This document shows, one piece after another, positions 12,443 through 24,473 of a DNA stretch of 64,000 nucleotides. Under the pieces are notes generated by a model. It saw only the letters and a program-made list of their open reading frames with translations, did no database searches and had not been told where the DNA came from. This DNA comes from Atherinomorus stipes (lineage: Eukaryota > Chordata > Actinopteri > Atheriniformes > Atherinidae), in assembly GCA_023101725.1 (NCBI GenBank), contig JALJCO010009116.1:558001-622000 (forward strand), in the 5' to 3' direction. How positions within the stretch are numbered: position 1 is the first letter of the stretch; each line of letters begins with the position of its first letter. The position numbers and the translations under genes were made by a program.

Positions 12443-14054
12443 TAGGATGTTTGATATTGGCTATTTTACAGATATCAGATATAGTCCAACGCTTAATTTT
12501 CAATATCAACCAGTACCGATATATGCAGACAACTGTGAGGTTGTATCTCTCATATCTTGACAGATACAACTATATTCAGCTCTGAGAGCAAAGATCCCAA
12601 AATATCCTTAACTCAGTCAGATGAGTTCATGTTGGACATCTGGCTGCCAGATATCAGATGCTAGCAGGTATTAGCCAACAAGTGGCTAATCATAATGTTT
12701 CTGATAACTTGGTTACTTAACCAACAACTTAAAACCAGACATATTATAGCAGCTTCAAAGCAAGTCAATCTGTAGCAGCAGCAGCTGCACGTAGTCACAT
12801 GACTCTGAAAGGAATGCTGGGATATGAAGTTCTTTAGTAACGGGGACTTTTCATGTGTTCCACTTGTCTCAGAACTTGTTTTTTCCAAGATAAGTTTGGG
12901 CAGAGGTGGAGTTGTGAACTTGTTTTTCCAAGCTGTGAGCTTGTAATTTGCACAGGACCCTGAGATTGTAGATTAAAAGCCCATTCATGCCCCTCAGTAA
13001 ATACGGAAACGGACACTTTCATTGGTACCCAGAGGTCATTTCGTCCTTCAGAATGTCCTTTGCAAGAGAGCTTTCGAAACCGGAGTGCTTCAGATGAAAC
13101 GGAGCAATACCACTGGAAATCATGGTGGCAGTAAAGAGTCAGAGTTGACCTTTTTTGTGAAAATCAACGAAGAAGAGTAGAAAGAAGGCATTTAAATGTC
13201 AAAAACTACTTTGACAACTTTTGAACGGTCAGACATGCCACCACTACGTACACTTATTTTTTTTCCACTCATTCTGAAGTAGACACAGAAAAACTACCTC
13301 CTCTACCGACTGCATGTTTGCGATTGTCGATGTTGGTAAATTTCGACACAACACTGCCCCCTAGAGGGTGCACGGAGAAACATTCACAACAATGCAGAAA
13401 CCATTCAGAGGTAAGTAGGCCTGTAGTGGAGACAATGTTTGGTACGGACGGGTGGATTTCGTCCATAACCAGACATAAAAAGCTACCTTTCAAGATGGCT
13501 GCGTTCAGTACCATTGATATGTTTATTAAACTTCTATAGACTATCAGATCTTTTCTGTTCATTAGTTACTAGTGTAAACAGAACTGAGTTGTAATTATTG
13601 AATTTTACGTTCTCACAGTGGTCTTTTTTTTCTTTAAAACGCTCCATAAATATGTGTTGTTTATTAAACACACACTCTGAAATTGTCCGCTGTTGTCACG
13701 ATGATATTGCTATAATGTCTGTGTTATTTTTTGGGGCTTTTGCTATAGTTGTAGATGCTCACAAAATTTGGAGATGTCTATTTTTTCCGAGTTGGTACAA
13801 CTGCAACAGAAAATACCTGGCAATGGCGTCACCAACTTGCATCCACTCGGAATCCCAAAACAACTGGAACGCACCATTTTCTACATGCTGGGCCGCCGCA
13901 AATGGAACACGATTTTACAAGATCTTGTAATGGTACTACAAGATCTTGCGAGATTTCGTGAGTAAAAATATCATTCTGAAAGAACTGATACCAATATTTT
14001 CCGATTTAACATTTCAGTACAGATATTGGTTGTCGATAATATCAGATATCTCTA
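12443..14054. mobile_element. 1.6-kb hAT-type element, non-autonomous, perfect 8-bp target duplication
   Basis: The ends are TAGGATGTTTGATATTGG on the left and GATATCAGATATCTCTA-like sequence on the right, whose reverse begins TAGAGATATCTGATATTA. Flanks are the direct repeat GTAATTAC at 12435-12442 and 14055-14062. No transposase frame was recognised in the 1612 bases between. The element carries unrelated internal sequence, including short frames at 13598-13930 with no known motif. Confidence 0.82.
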
Positions 14055-14062
14055 GTAATTAC

Positions 14063-15763
14063 AATTACACACCAGTCAAAACCTGTCAAATGAAAACAAG
14101 ATTTCAGGCAAATTTCAAATTTAAGACTCTCATGTAACCAGGTTCAAGAACTACGACCTACCTGGACTGTTAGTGTTGAACTATGATAAACCACTGACGC
14201 ATCCATACTGGACTTAGAAAAAGTTGCAAACAGAGTTTTCATAGGTTTTAAAGGTTGAATATGGAATTTTTTTAAAGTTAAATATTTCTAAGGTCGTTTG
14301 GGGTGTAGAATGAAGTACAAGAAATTTTGTAAAAATATTATAAAATAGTCATATGGATTTTTTCGTATGCAATAGCGATTGAGGTTGCAAATATTGTGGG
14401 AGAGAATATTTTGGTATAGTAGACTGGTAAGGGGAACGTGGAGCGACGAGTGGCGCTGCTTAGAGCCTGGAGATATTGTTTTGTTTTGAGGAGGAGGACC
14501 TGAGAAGAGCAAAACCTGGGTAAATTTAGGTGAAGACTTCACTAAATGGACCCACATAAACGTTTTCCACGGAGTAAAACACGGAATTGGCGACTTTCCT
14601 CCTGGATCGGTAGCTGCTGTTTGCTAATGGTACGTTGCTGTCAGTTTTAACTTGGTGTGTTGGAATGCTGCAGCTGTTGCGTCGGCTGCGAGCCTGGATC
14701 AGTGGCTGGAGTTGTTTTCTGCTGTTGCAACTGCAACCTAGAGGCACGGATGTCGCTGTTATGTCCGTTTCCATATTCAACCTTTAACTCCTGGACTCAG
14801 GACCCTCCCTGCAGCCAGGCCCCTGCAGGGTTGAGGAGGGCTGCTGGTATAATCAAGAATGAGCTTATTGGTCTTTTTTTAAGGAGGCTGAGGATAAAGT
14901 AAAAGCCCAAATCCCAAACCTGCAGCCACTTCCTGAAAGATTCTCTCTCTAAGCAGCTCTGCAGCATTCATTAAGGCGAGGATCCTCAGCAGAACAATAC
15001 TCTGAGCATCACTGGCATCCAGCTACTTTGCATATAAGCCTCAAAACTGAGAGAATAACCTGCACCCTTCCTATAACTTAAGTCATGCTGAGGCCTTGTG
15101 CTTCTCTCTCAAACATCAGTGAAGAAAAATTTAGCTTCAGAATGATGATGCATGAACAAAAACCCTGTTAATTTACTTAATATGAAAAGATTATGTCTAA
15201 GAAATATGCATTGCTTCATATTTACATGCAGTTGATTGTAGTAAATGTAGTATCAGAGATTATTGGTTTCTCATTGATTAAATATATCATATCTACAGTA
15301 TAAATGTCTTTTTTTTTAATCCTTATTTAGTATAAAGAAATACACAGGGTGCTTAGATTTAATATAAAACGTGTCGGTTTTGTGTCAGTGTTCTGGTTAT
15401 TATCACCCGTGATTATGATCAGTGTTATCGTCATCAGTTTTCTAAAGACCTCCCTCAACTTTCCTCTTGTCCTCTGAGGGAAAATTAAAAGTGAAAGAAG
15501 CCCTGCGTCTGTCTGAAGGCAGCGAATGAGGCCGTGGCTTCACTTGCCCCGCTGCTCTACACCGTCAGCTTTCTGAATACAGAACAGCTGCGGGAGGAAT
15601 TTCACTTCCTGACATTTTCTGCTCTTCTCAGGCTGAAAAATCATCGAATAAAATAAAATATGTTTCAGTGGTACAAGACAGTCTGCTGTCACTAATCCTC
15701 ACCCTTTAATAGAAATAAGAAAAAGTAACACAGAGAGACTCATCAAGAAAAACCCGCAAAAAA
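14063..15763. other. Intronic DNA without recognisable genes
   Basis: Nothing coding is supported. The segment is moderately AT-rich with no clear repeat boundaries. Confidence 0.45.
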
Positions 15764-16128
15764 AAAAAACCCAAACAGAGAGAGGGGGGGAGGGGGGGGG
15801 GGAATTTAAATTTCCAAAAAAATTTATTTTTTACCCATAAACAAAATATAAAAATTAAAAAATAAAAATTAATAATAATTAAAGAAATCTTTGTGAATGA
15901 GATGAGGAAACAGCATGAAAAAAATAGGAAAGGAGAAAAAAAAGAAAAAAGGAAAAAAAAGAGAATAGAAGAAGAATTCAAGATCGAGCCAAGAGGCACA
16001 GGAAAAAGACAGGAAAAAGAAGGGGGGGAAAAGAGAAGGAGGGAGGGGGAGAGGGAAGAAGGAGGGAAGGAGGAAGAGGGCAGAAGCGGAGAGAAACGGG
16101 AGAAAAGGGATAAGAAAAAATAAAAAAA
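15764..16128 (+). repeat. Purine-only low-complexity tract, possibly low-quality sequence
   Basis: The strand is almost entirely A and G with many homopolymer runs (for example G runs near 15785-15802 and poly-A runs near 15758-15769). It starts and stops abruptly between normal sequence. The K/E/R-rich frame it makes (15893-16123) is an artefact of purine-only codons. Confidence 0.8.
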
Positions 16129-16526
16129 AGATCCTGAGACTCTGAAAATTCCCCAATAAAACTGATCCAGGCCCCTCTGAAAGGTGACACTTTGAGATTT
16201 AATTTATTTTTCACAAATTTAGCAATTAGATATAACTTTATTCGTTTGATGAGCTTATTTACATATTTCCCATCATGCATTGTGGTACTGTCTATTCCTT
16301 TCTGCTCAGGGAGTTAAATGTCCATGTAATCCCATGACTCTCTCCCAGTCTATATGACATTTCATGTTGGGTTGGGCGATACTGAAATTTTTCATGTTGA
16401 TAAAATACCAGCAGTTTATGGTACTTTTATTAAAATCGATACCAATATTGTTACCAATACTTTTGGTTCCTTTAAAGAAAATTACATCATTGTACAGTTT
16501 GCTTTAATATACTAGTGCAACATTAA

Positions 16527-16986
16527 AGACACACAATGGAACTTAGCAGTTTTCTCAATGACGCGCCCCCTATCGACGGCTAAACTAGCATCCATCTTGT
16601 ATCGTACCTGTACTGTGATTCACTCCAGCCAGTTAGACAGTCTTATCTTGACTCTTGTTCTGTCCCTTCCTGTCTTTCTTTTCCTCTCTTCCTGCAATAA
16701 TGTTTCCTTGCGTTTCTTTGCTTTATCCGAAATGATGCGCGTTCAAAACACCCGCTGTGTTCATGTCTGGTTCATATCCGTTTCCTAATTTGTGACGCTG
16801 TGTACAACCAATAGTCAGCTGCAACGTCACTGCCCCATCCCGGATACACAACTTCCATGCAGTTTCTAAGCCTCAGGGACCCTGCTGGGAGTGATGGTTA
16901 AAAAATGCACATAATGAATGTTGGTGTGCCATCTAAAGGAGTAAGAAACATCTATTTTTAAGGTCTAAAAGTTATGTTGTGTGTCT
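16527..16986 (+). mobile_element. TTAA MITE family A, copy 1
   Basis: Inverted ends begin AGACACACAATGGAACTTAG (left) and, read from the right, AGACACACAACATAACTTTT. TTAA flanks both sides (16523-16526 and 16987-16990). Internal landmarks GTTCAAAACACCCGCTGTGT and TGGTTCATATCC recur in the copies at 22047-22454 and 52968-53420. It is a non-autonomous, probably piggyBac-type element. Confidence 0.88.
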
Positions 16987-17399
16987 TTAAATATAAATAA
17001 AACTTGAGAGCAGAAGTACTGGAAAGAAATACTTTTAAAACAATAATAAATTATATTGATGAAGAAATTAAAGAAAAATAAGATAAAATTTTCATTTAAT
17101 TATCAAATAACTTTAGTACAGGTTAATATTATTTACATTTATTCAGTGGGAAATGTTCAAATATAAAATGTAATAGTAATATTAGAAATTTATTAAAACA
17201 TAATGTGCAATAACCTGCATTAATGCACTGAAAAATACCAAAACATCATCATCATCACTAACAGTAGCAGCATCATCATGACATCTGATTGGCTATCACC
17301 ATTATGTGATACAGAAGCTAGAATCTGGCTGCTTTCACATCATTTCATTGACAAAAACTCTTAGGGCGATTACAGCTCAAATTGCGGTATGTGCCTCGA
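16987..17399. other. Intronic DNA, AT-rich
   Basis: No gene is supported. A (CAT)n-like stretch lies near 17247-17280. Confidence 0.45.
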
Positions 17400-17770
17400 A
17401 AATGGGGGATTGGGCGGGATCAAAGATACACGGAGTCGGGAACAGAGGTTTAAATGAGATGGGGCCGGCGGAAAGTTAGAAGAGATGTGGTAACGCAAAT
17501 GAATATTGATAGAGATGTTAGTTTAGAGAATAATGAGGAAATAAAAAGGAGATAAATATGGGAAAAATAGAAAAGAGAAAAGGGAAATTGGAATAACAAA
17601 AGAGAGTGGAAGAGTAAATGGGTCGTGCGGACGGAACAAAGGTGAAGGGGGGAGATAAAATGGGGGGAAGAGAGGGGGGTAGGCGGGTGGCAGCGGAAGT
17701 GGAAGCTGGGGGGCGAGGGGGAGGGGGGGGGGGGGGGAAGAAGGAAGGGGGCCCTTAGAAGTGAAAAAAA
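17400..17770 (+). repeat. Purine-rich low-complexity tract, possibly low-quality sequence
   Basis: A G/A-dominated stretch ends in a run of about 16 G near 17723-17738 and a poly-A run. Like 15764-16128 it begins and ends abruptly. The flanking words (GGGCGATACTG at 16375 and, after the tract, ATGCCCATCGCCAG at 17877-17890) look like the two ends of one hAT-like repeat that encloses it and the MITE at 16527-16986. Confidence 0.7.
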
Positions 17771-17979
17771 AATGCATGTTTTGTATCTGTACCGTGGTAT
17801 ATCACAATACTAAAAAAAAGTATTGTAAGTCCGATATTTTGTCTGTATTGAAGTATATCGACTCTAGCGTATCAATATGCCCATCGCCAGTTTAAAGCAA
17901 TTGAATAAAAATGTGTAGGACTAACTCAGTTTTGTTACATTGTATCAATGGATGAAATTTGAATTCAATCTTCATTTAC

Positions 17980-18300
17980 TGGATGGAAAAACTGTCCTCA
18001 GTTTAACTGAGTTGACCAAATGAATCATTGCTGAGAAGGCTGGATGCTGGTGATCTTCTGCTTTAGAAGCCGACATGATTCTCTTCTGGAAATCACTGCA
18101 TGGACTCAGGAAGACTTCCATACGGTTCACCCTGAAACCCACAAATGCAGATTTAAGCTCTGTCAACCAGAGAAAAAGCCAAATGTGAACAGGATGCAGA
18201 AAGTGACCAAAGCTCCTTTAAAAGGCCCTGAGGCAAAGTGGAAAACTGTTCTGTGGTCAGATGGATGAAAACGGGAATTCGTTGTCCTGCATTATTGTAA
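17980..18300 (+). pseudogene. Degraded Tc1/mariner-like transposase fragment
   Basis: ATCACTGCATGGACTCAGGA and a frame ending KAPLKGPEAKWKTVLWSDG resemble the W-x-VLWSDES segment that holds the first catalytic aspartate of Tc1-type DDE transposases. The core after it is missing and the frame is broken. Confidence 0.6.
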
Positions 18301-19945
18301 ATGATATTGCATTTTGACTGCATATTAAATATAAAGTACCAATATCAGCAGTATGGTGACAGCAGCATTACTGCAGTTATTTAGCATAATTATATTGATG
18401 AAGTGAAAGAAGTGAGAGTTAATGGCCTAATAAAGGGAATTGTGGGTGTGATGAAAGCTAAGGAGCTACAGAAGGAGAGAATGATTTCTCCTCTGGGACA
18501 TTCGGGGCTTAGTGGCACAGTTGTCCTCCTTCATGGATGGTTTATCTTCTTGTTTCTTTGTGGGAATTGTTGCAACATGAATTTCACTTCTGCATCATTT
18601 CCATGGAGACCTCACATCCAGCAGTGTTCTGTCAAAGTGGCTAATTAGGTAATGAAGCATGTGGCAATGCCCAGCCAGAGACTATATGGAGCAATTTGGC
18701 TGACTTACATTTTTTTGTTTGGGGTTTTTTTTCAGTTCATCTCATTCTCTCTCTCCTCCTCCTCTCCTCTCATAATCAGTTGTGCTGTAATCAATTAGCA
18801 GGATGAGGAGCAGCAGAGGGAACAGGTGCAGCTAAATGTTAATGAATTCCTCTGTGGCTGCCATCGCAGCAACACTGGCTGAATATTTAAACTGCTCGTT
18901 GGCCCGATGACTTACACCTCAGCTGATGGAGATGGAGGGACACACAAACACCATTTATTCGAATGTGTGTGTGTTCGTGTTAACACCAACACTGCACATG
19001 TGTATGGGTGCACTGAAGTGCGCATATCTCATGAAAAAAGAATAAGTGTTGCTATTAAAACTTGTGCCGTGGGGATACTGGCTTCTTATTGGCTAGTAAA
19101 GGGATGAATTAAACCTAGATCAACTGAACATGTTTATTCCAGCATATATTGTCTTTATATTGTATATTACAAACACTTTGTCTTCATACACACTTTTATT
19201 CACTAACACACACGTTTATTATACAATAGCTGTGCAGGTTTGATCCCAGCTAGTAGCATAATCTAAATGGGTTGGACTGGTTTTTTCTAACAGACTATGT
19301 TTTGGGTAGATGTATTAAAGCATAACTTTAATTTTTTTCAACCTGGACCTTATTTTTGGGAATTAAAACATGTATTTTCTCACTGTTAACATTTCTGTAT
19401 CACTGTGACTCCTTTGGACAATATTGTATATCCACATAATGGGGGTGAAGGGGGCAGAATGGATCGGCCTCTCTGTAAGTATTATCTGCAGAAACACTTC
19501 TTTATTTCACAGATACTATAGGACGAATGAACAAACAAGTTCTATTGTCCCATGAGTTCAGATTTAGTTATTGAGTTTAGTTAGTTGAGTTATTGGGAGC
19601 GTTCTCCACACTTTTCTGGCCACAGCACAGCTGCCGAGAGCAGCTAGCTAGCCAGACAACAAACAGTAACCTGCAAAAGTCCCTCCACTTGGTTACTGTT
19701 GCTACACCCGTCAAGGACTTTGTAGTTGAAGCGCATCAGCAGAAGTCATAACCGGGATAGTCGGTATACAACTGGTGCAAGTGGCTCGTTTTGGAGCAAT
19801 GCCAGCGCGATATCCTTCTCACTGCGGCAAAAGAGGTTACAACATGCTGTGGATGGATATATAGAAAAGATTACAATGAATATTCAAAATTTGGGTTGGG
19901 TGTGTTGGCCAATACCCCTCTCGGCATAATTTACAGCCAGGCATC
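18301..19945. other. Intronic DNA without recognisable genes
   Basis: No exon or bounded repeat could be supported. A TTGGCCAATACCCCTCTCGG word at 19905-19924 is the end of a degenerate repeat of the kind also seen at 37307-37440. Confidence 0.4.
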
Positions 19946-21023
19946 TACACTTACCGGCCATTTTGTTAGGTACACCCTTCCAACTGCTCGTACACTACTC
20001 ACAAAAAGTTAGGGATATTCAACTTTTGTTTTTTGGAGAACAGCATGATGTGCAATAGATATTTAACTATTAAACAGTGTACATGTGCATTGAAAAGTTA
20101 AGAGAGAGTCTAATTCAGTTCACCTGGAAAGGTTGTAGTGGATTTTAGGTTCATTCTGACATCATACAAAAACCCAAATATCCCTAACTTTTTGTGAGTT
20201 GTGTAAATGCAAAATCCTAATCGGCCAATCACATGGCAGCAACTCAATGCATTTAGGCATGCAGATATGGTCAAGACGATCTGCTGCAGATCAAACCAAG
20301 CATCAGAATGGGGAAGGAAGATGATTTAAGTGACTTTGAACGTGGCATGGTTGTTGGTGCCAGACGAGTTGGTCTGAATATTTCAGAAACTGCTGATCTA
20401 CTGGGATTTTCCTGCACAACCATCTCTAGGGTTTACAGAGAATGGTACCAAAAAGAGAAAATATCCAGTGAGCCGCAGTTCTGTGGGCACAAATGCCTTG
20501 TTGATGCAAGAGATTAGAGGAGAATGGCCAGACTGGTTTAAGTTGATAGGAAAGCAACAGGTGTGGGGGAGATTTTCTTGGCCCACTTTGGGCCCCTCAT
20601 TACCAACGTAGCATGGTTTAACCACCACAGCCTACCTGAGTATTGCTGCTGACCATGTCCATCCCTTTATGACCAGAGTGTAGCATCCTCTGATGGCTAC
20701 TTCCAGCAGGATAACGCTCCATGTCATAAAGAGTGACTGGTTCCTTGAGTTCATTGTCCTCAAATGGCCTCCACAGTCACCAGACCTCAATCCAATATAG
20801 CACCTTTGGGATGTGGTGGAACGGGAGTCTCATCATGGATGTGCAGCCGACAAATCTGCAGCAACTACGTGATGCTGTCATGTCAAAATGAAGCAAAATC
20901 TCTGAGGAATGTTTCCAGTACCTTGTTGAATCTATGCCACGAAGAATTAAGGCAGTTCTGAAGGTAAAAGGGTCCAACCTGGTACTAGCAAGGTGTACCT
21001 AATAAAGTGGCCAGTGAGTGTAT
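19946..21023 (+). mobile_element. Tc1-like DNA transposon relic with broken transposase
   Basis: The ends are the inverted repeats ACTTACCGGCCATTTTGTTA and, at the right, TAATAAAGTGGCCAGTGAGT. The frame at 20308-20517 reads MGKEDDLSDFERGMVVGARR and then ETADLLGFSCTTISRVYREW, the N-terminal helix-turn-helix DNA-binding part of a Tc1-type transposase. The middle is deleted near 20562-20575. The rest (CAGGATAACGCTCCATGTCA, CAGTCACCAGACCTCAATCC) keeps the DNA of the catalytic core but not its frame. A 211-bp MITE sits inside it. Relics of the same family occur at 47715-47829, 50463-50730 and 61882-63385 in the opposite orientation. Confidence 0.9.
19993..20203. mobile_element. 211-bp Tc1/mariner-type MITE, TA target, nested in Tc1 relic
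   Basis: Near-perfect inverted ends ACTCACAAAAAGTTAGGGAT and TATCCCTAACTTTTTGTGAG are flanked by TA (19991-19992 and 20204-20205). Removing the element rejoins CTGCTCGTA to AATGCAAAATCC, the expected Tc1-like sequence. A second, truncated copy lies at 21050-21245. Confidence 0.92.
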
Positions 21024-21049
21024 ATAGGCAGCAGTATATATATATATTA

Positions 21050-21245
21050 TATACTACTCACAAAAAGTTAGGCATACGTGGCTTTTGGTGTGCTGTCAAA
21101 ATGAGCCTAAAATCCACTCCAACCTTTCCAGGTGAACTGAATTAGAATTTCTCTAAACTTTTCAATGCACATGTACATTGTTCAGTGGTTAAATGTTTTT
21201 TGCACACCATGCTGCTCTCCAAAAACATGACTCATCACAAAAAAA
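21050..21245. mobile_element. Second copy of the ACTCACAAAAAGTTAGG MITE
   Basis: It begins ACTCACAAAAAGTTAGGCAT. Its interior is the reverse complement of the 20-kb copy's (CTAAAATCCACTCCAACCTT, CCAGGTGAACTGAATTAGAA). The right terminal repeat is lost. Confidence 0.85.
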
Positions 21246-21333
21246 TACAAAAGTAGTGTCTAAATCGTGACCTCTAAATATTCTGGTTTAGTGACATCTT
21301 GTTTCTAAACAGTCCTCTTCAATCATTCTGTTC

Positions 21334-21559
21334 ACATACTCAAAAGTCCTGGGTTACTTTGACCCAGAAAATGTGGTTATTCTTTTTACCCAACTTTTGG
21401 GTTGAATATTTGACCCAGAAATTGGATTATATTGACGAGAATGTTGAATTATTTTTACCCAGAAGTACCCAACAACTCAAATGTCTGGGTTGAAATAACC
21501 CAGAAATTAGTTGGTCCCTTTCTGACCCAGCAATTGACCCAGGAGTTTTTGGTGTGCAC
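21334..21559. repeat. Foldback element of TGGGTT/AACCCA words, copy 1
   Basis: The termini are CTCAAAAGTCCTGGGTTA on the left and GACCCAGGAGTTTTTGGTG on the right. In between, AACCCAGAA and TTCTGGGTT words alternate, so much of the element can pair with itself. Related copies are at 35064-35225, 44522-44800 and 63739-64000. Confidence 0.85.
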
Positions 21560-22046
21560 ATATAGGCGTCATTTTTATGTTGTGGTATACTCACCATTGT
21601 TATTAGCTTTTCCTTCAATAGATTGTTTGAGATGGAGGAATAACCACATCATAATTCCAGTTAAATGTCCAACATTCATTATATTAATTTTGGGGTCAAA
21701 TGCAGTATTAGCCCCAAATATCATCAGTTTGTATCAAAATATTACAATATCAGCACTTCATGTAGCATAATACTACTTAAAGTTAACACCACGCCCAGAA
21801 GCATCCAGCAACAACAAACAGTTGTTTCCCATCAGCTTCCAGTCTGGTCCTTTTGCTCCTGCAGCATTTTTTCTACGAGGGTTTGGTAACTGTGCTGTTT
21901 TGATCTGTTGCCTCCACTACAATGGTGGAAGTGAGGTGATACTCCTTGGTTAACTGAGTTTACAGAGAATGGTCCGAAAAATATAAAAATATATATAAAA
22001 TATAAAAATATAAAAATATTCTTTCCCCTTGGCCCTTGCCACAAAA

Positions 22047-22454
22047 AGACACACAACAAAACTTTTAGCAGTTTTCTCAGTGGCTCGATGGCTAAACTAG
22101 CATCCATCTGCATCCTGCATGTACTGTAATTCATTCCAGCCAGTAAAAGACAGTCTTATCCTGACTCTTGTTCTGTCCCTTCCTCTCTCTCTTTTCCTCT
22201 TTTCTTCTGGTAATGTTTCATTGCTTTTCTTTACCAAATCCACCATGCTGTGCGTTCAAAACACCCGCTGTGTTCATGTCTGGTTCAAATGCGTTTGCAC
22301 ACCGCGTTGCATACTAGCAACCAATAGTCGACTGCAACGTCACGGCCACATCCTGGATGGAAAAGTTAGTGCAGTTTCTGAGCCTTGGGACGCCGCTGGG
22401 CAGTGACGAATCAGAAACACAGAGTTTTACATTCAAAAGTTACGTTGTGGGTCT
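22047..22454 (+). mobile_element. TTAA MITE family A, copy 2
   Basis: It starts AGACACACAACAAAACTTTT and ends AAAGTTACGTTGTGGGTCT. The interior shares GTTCAAAACACCCGCTGTGT and CAACCAATAGTCGACTGCAA with the copy at 16527. The flanks no longer show an intact TTAA pair. Confidence 0.85.
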
Positions 22455-24473
22455 CTGAAAGTGAAAATAAGATTAAAAATCCATCTCTGCAGAAGGGTAA
22501 CCAAACTGTCCAAGAGGAGGCAGCGTACAGACCAATAAAGTCAATGTCCAGCTTAAAGTGTTGATGACATGACCTTAACTTCAAGTAACTTTGCCATACA
22601 ACAACACACTAAGACAAAATAAGTAGCCCTGTGCAGTTAGAAGTTAATCAGATGAGTATTTACGTAAATAAACCTAAATAAACTAACGCTGCACTTACGA
22701 GCTTTTAACTATTAACTGTCAACACAATTTGAAGGGTGAGTCAATACTGTTTGTAAAACTGGAAAAGAAACTTAAAAACCGCAATGAAGCCACTTCAATG
22801 TTAAACAAGCAGCGAAGACTCTCTGGCAGACGTCACATCCGGTGTCAGCTCACAGCGCCACAGTCTGGTCAGATGTGCTGAAAAACAGCCATGTTTTCTA
22901 ATTACTCATCTATGCAGCTGCGCTTGTTTCTGTTACATAGATCATCATGAAAGACGTTTTGATCTTTAAAACATGGCAAAAAATGTCAAAAACGTGTCAT
23001 CAGCACATTAAAGCAGCACTGCTGACTTCTCTCAGAGAGTCGCCTCCTAACGACGGCTGAGCCTTCATCCTTCCTCTTCTCTGAGATCTCTCCATCCAGT
23101 AAAAGTCACTCTGATGTTGACTTTTATCTCTAGCTTTGTCACTTTCTTTCTTTCCTCTCTTCGTCTATATGGCCTTATTGTGTTCTTCGGTTAGCTTTCA
23201 AACTGGCCAGTATGGTGATATCAGATTATTGGCATGCAACGTAGTGTCGTAAAGCAAAAGGCAGTGATACCATGATTCCAAGGGCGCCTAAGATATAAGA
23301 TTTCAAAAACAGGCAGGAGACTCTTCAGATTGGGTCACCTCATGGCAGATGTGATGGATACCGGTTAGCATGTGCACCCGGTCTGCTACGTAACCCCAAC
23401 TGCTGACTCACTGTATGCCACCTTTCAGACTGACCTGGATTTAGCTTTTTCAGCTATTTAAGTCAGAGCTGTGATGTTGCATCAGGCAACGTGGGGCAGG
23501 CTTTTGATCCCCCCTGCATCGATGAGCCTTGGCTACCTGTTGGTCCAAGCTGCCGCACATAAACATCCAGCTTGGACCTAGCAGCTAACCAAATCAATTT
23601 GGTCCCTGTCGAATCCTGATGTTTGCCCATTTTTTTTCTGCATTCAGCGAATAAACTGATAGGACATAATTTTCTCTTTCTGTATGGATCATAGCAAGAT
23701 AGATGTTTGTCCCAAACCATCAGTGGATTCTGGTCTGAGTGGTAGTTGAGCAAACACGTTTCCAGTTTACCTTCAGTGTTTTTTATGTAACTGAATCTGT
23801 CAGCTTGTGTTTGCATCCTTCGGTTAAATGTGACTCATAAACTCACTTGTACACTTGAAGCCACGTCGGATTAATATTGCTTGTGAAGTTTTTGGGACAT
23901 GATTGAAAGTGTAATTGTATAAATCACATGAACCAGAACTGTGACAGCGGTCGTCCGTGGTTGGACTAATATACCCAATACACAATGTAATTAAGGAATA
24001 TCAACACAAAATAAGTGAAGTCAAGAATAAAGTTGTTATTTACGCAGGGATCTGTAAAAATATTGGAGCTACTGGTTTTATATTAGAAGTTATGATCAAG
24101 ATTTCATTTGTGATTGAATAATCTCACTTTTATAATTCATTAATCCTCATTAATGTTCAGCCCACTGAACACTCCGGGTCGCACCGAGTGGGTTTGCAGG
24201 ATTGTTGATGACAGCTGCCTCACAGAGAACACCACAGCAGAGCCTAGCCAACATCTGCTGTGTTTGTGGCAGAGGTGGGTTGTTAACATGCAAATAAAGC
24301 AATTAAAATTCATTCAGTGCACCCAAACGTGCACATAAACACACGCGGATGCAAACTTGTACATGTACAGACAAAAGTATGGTCGATGCAAACGCATATG
24401 CACCGAAAATAAAATCAGAAAGGGAACAAATGCAGCTCTGGACTGACCGCTGGTCAGACCGGCAGCGCCTTTG
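22455..24473. other. Intronic DNA, no supported gene
   Basis: An antisense frame of 117 codons at 23463-23816 has no motif I recognise. Its DNA (GATGTTGCATCAGGCAACGT, CATCCAGCTTGGACCTAGCA) has the look of a dispersed fish repeat, so I do not call it a gene. A partial relic resembling the interior of MITE family A may lie near 23000-23170. Confidence 0.4.

Noticed and set aside
15893..16123. K/E/R-rich frame
   Set aside because: Purine-only low-complexity DNA cannot encode anything else; likely artefact.
23463..23816. 117-codon antisense open frame
   Set aside because: No motif recognised, no splice context, and the DNA reads like a dispersed fish repeat. Left as unresolved rather than called a gene.
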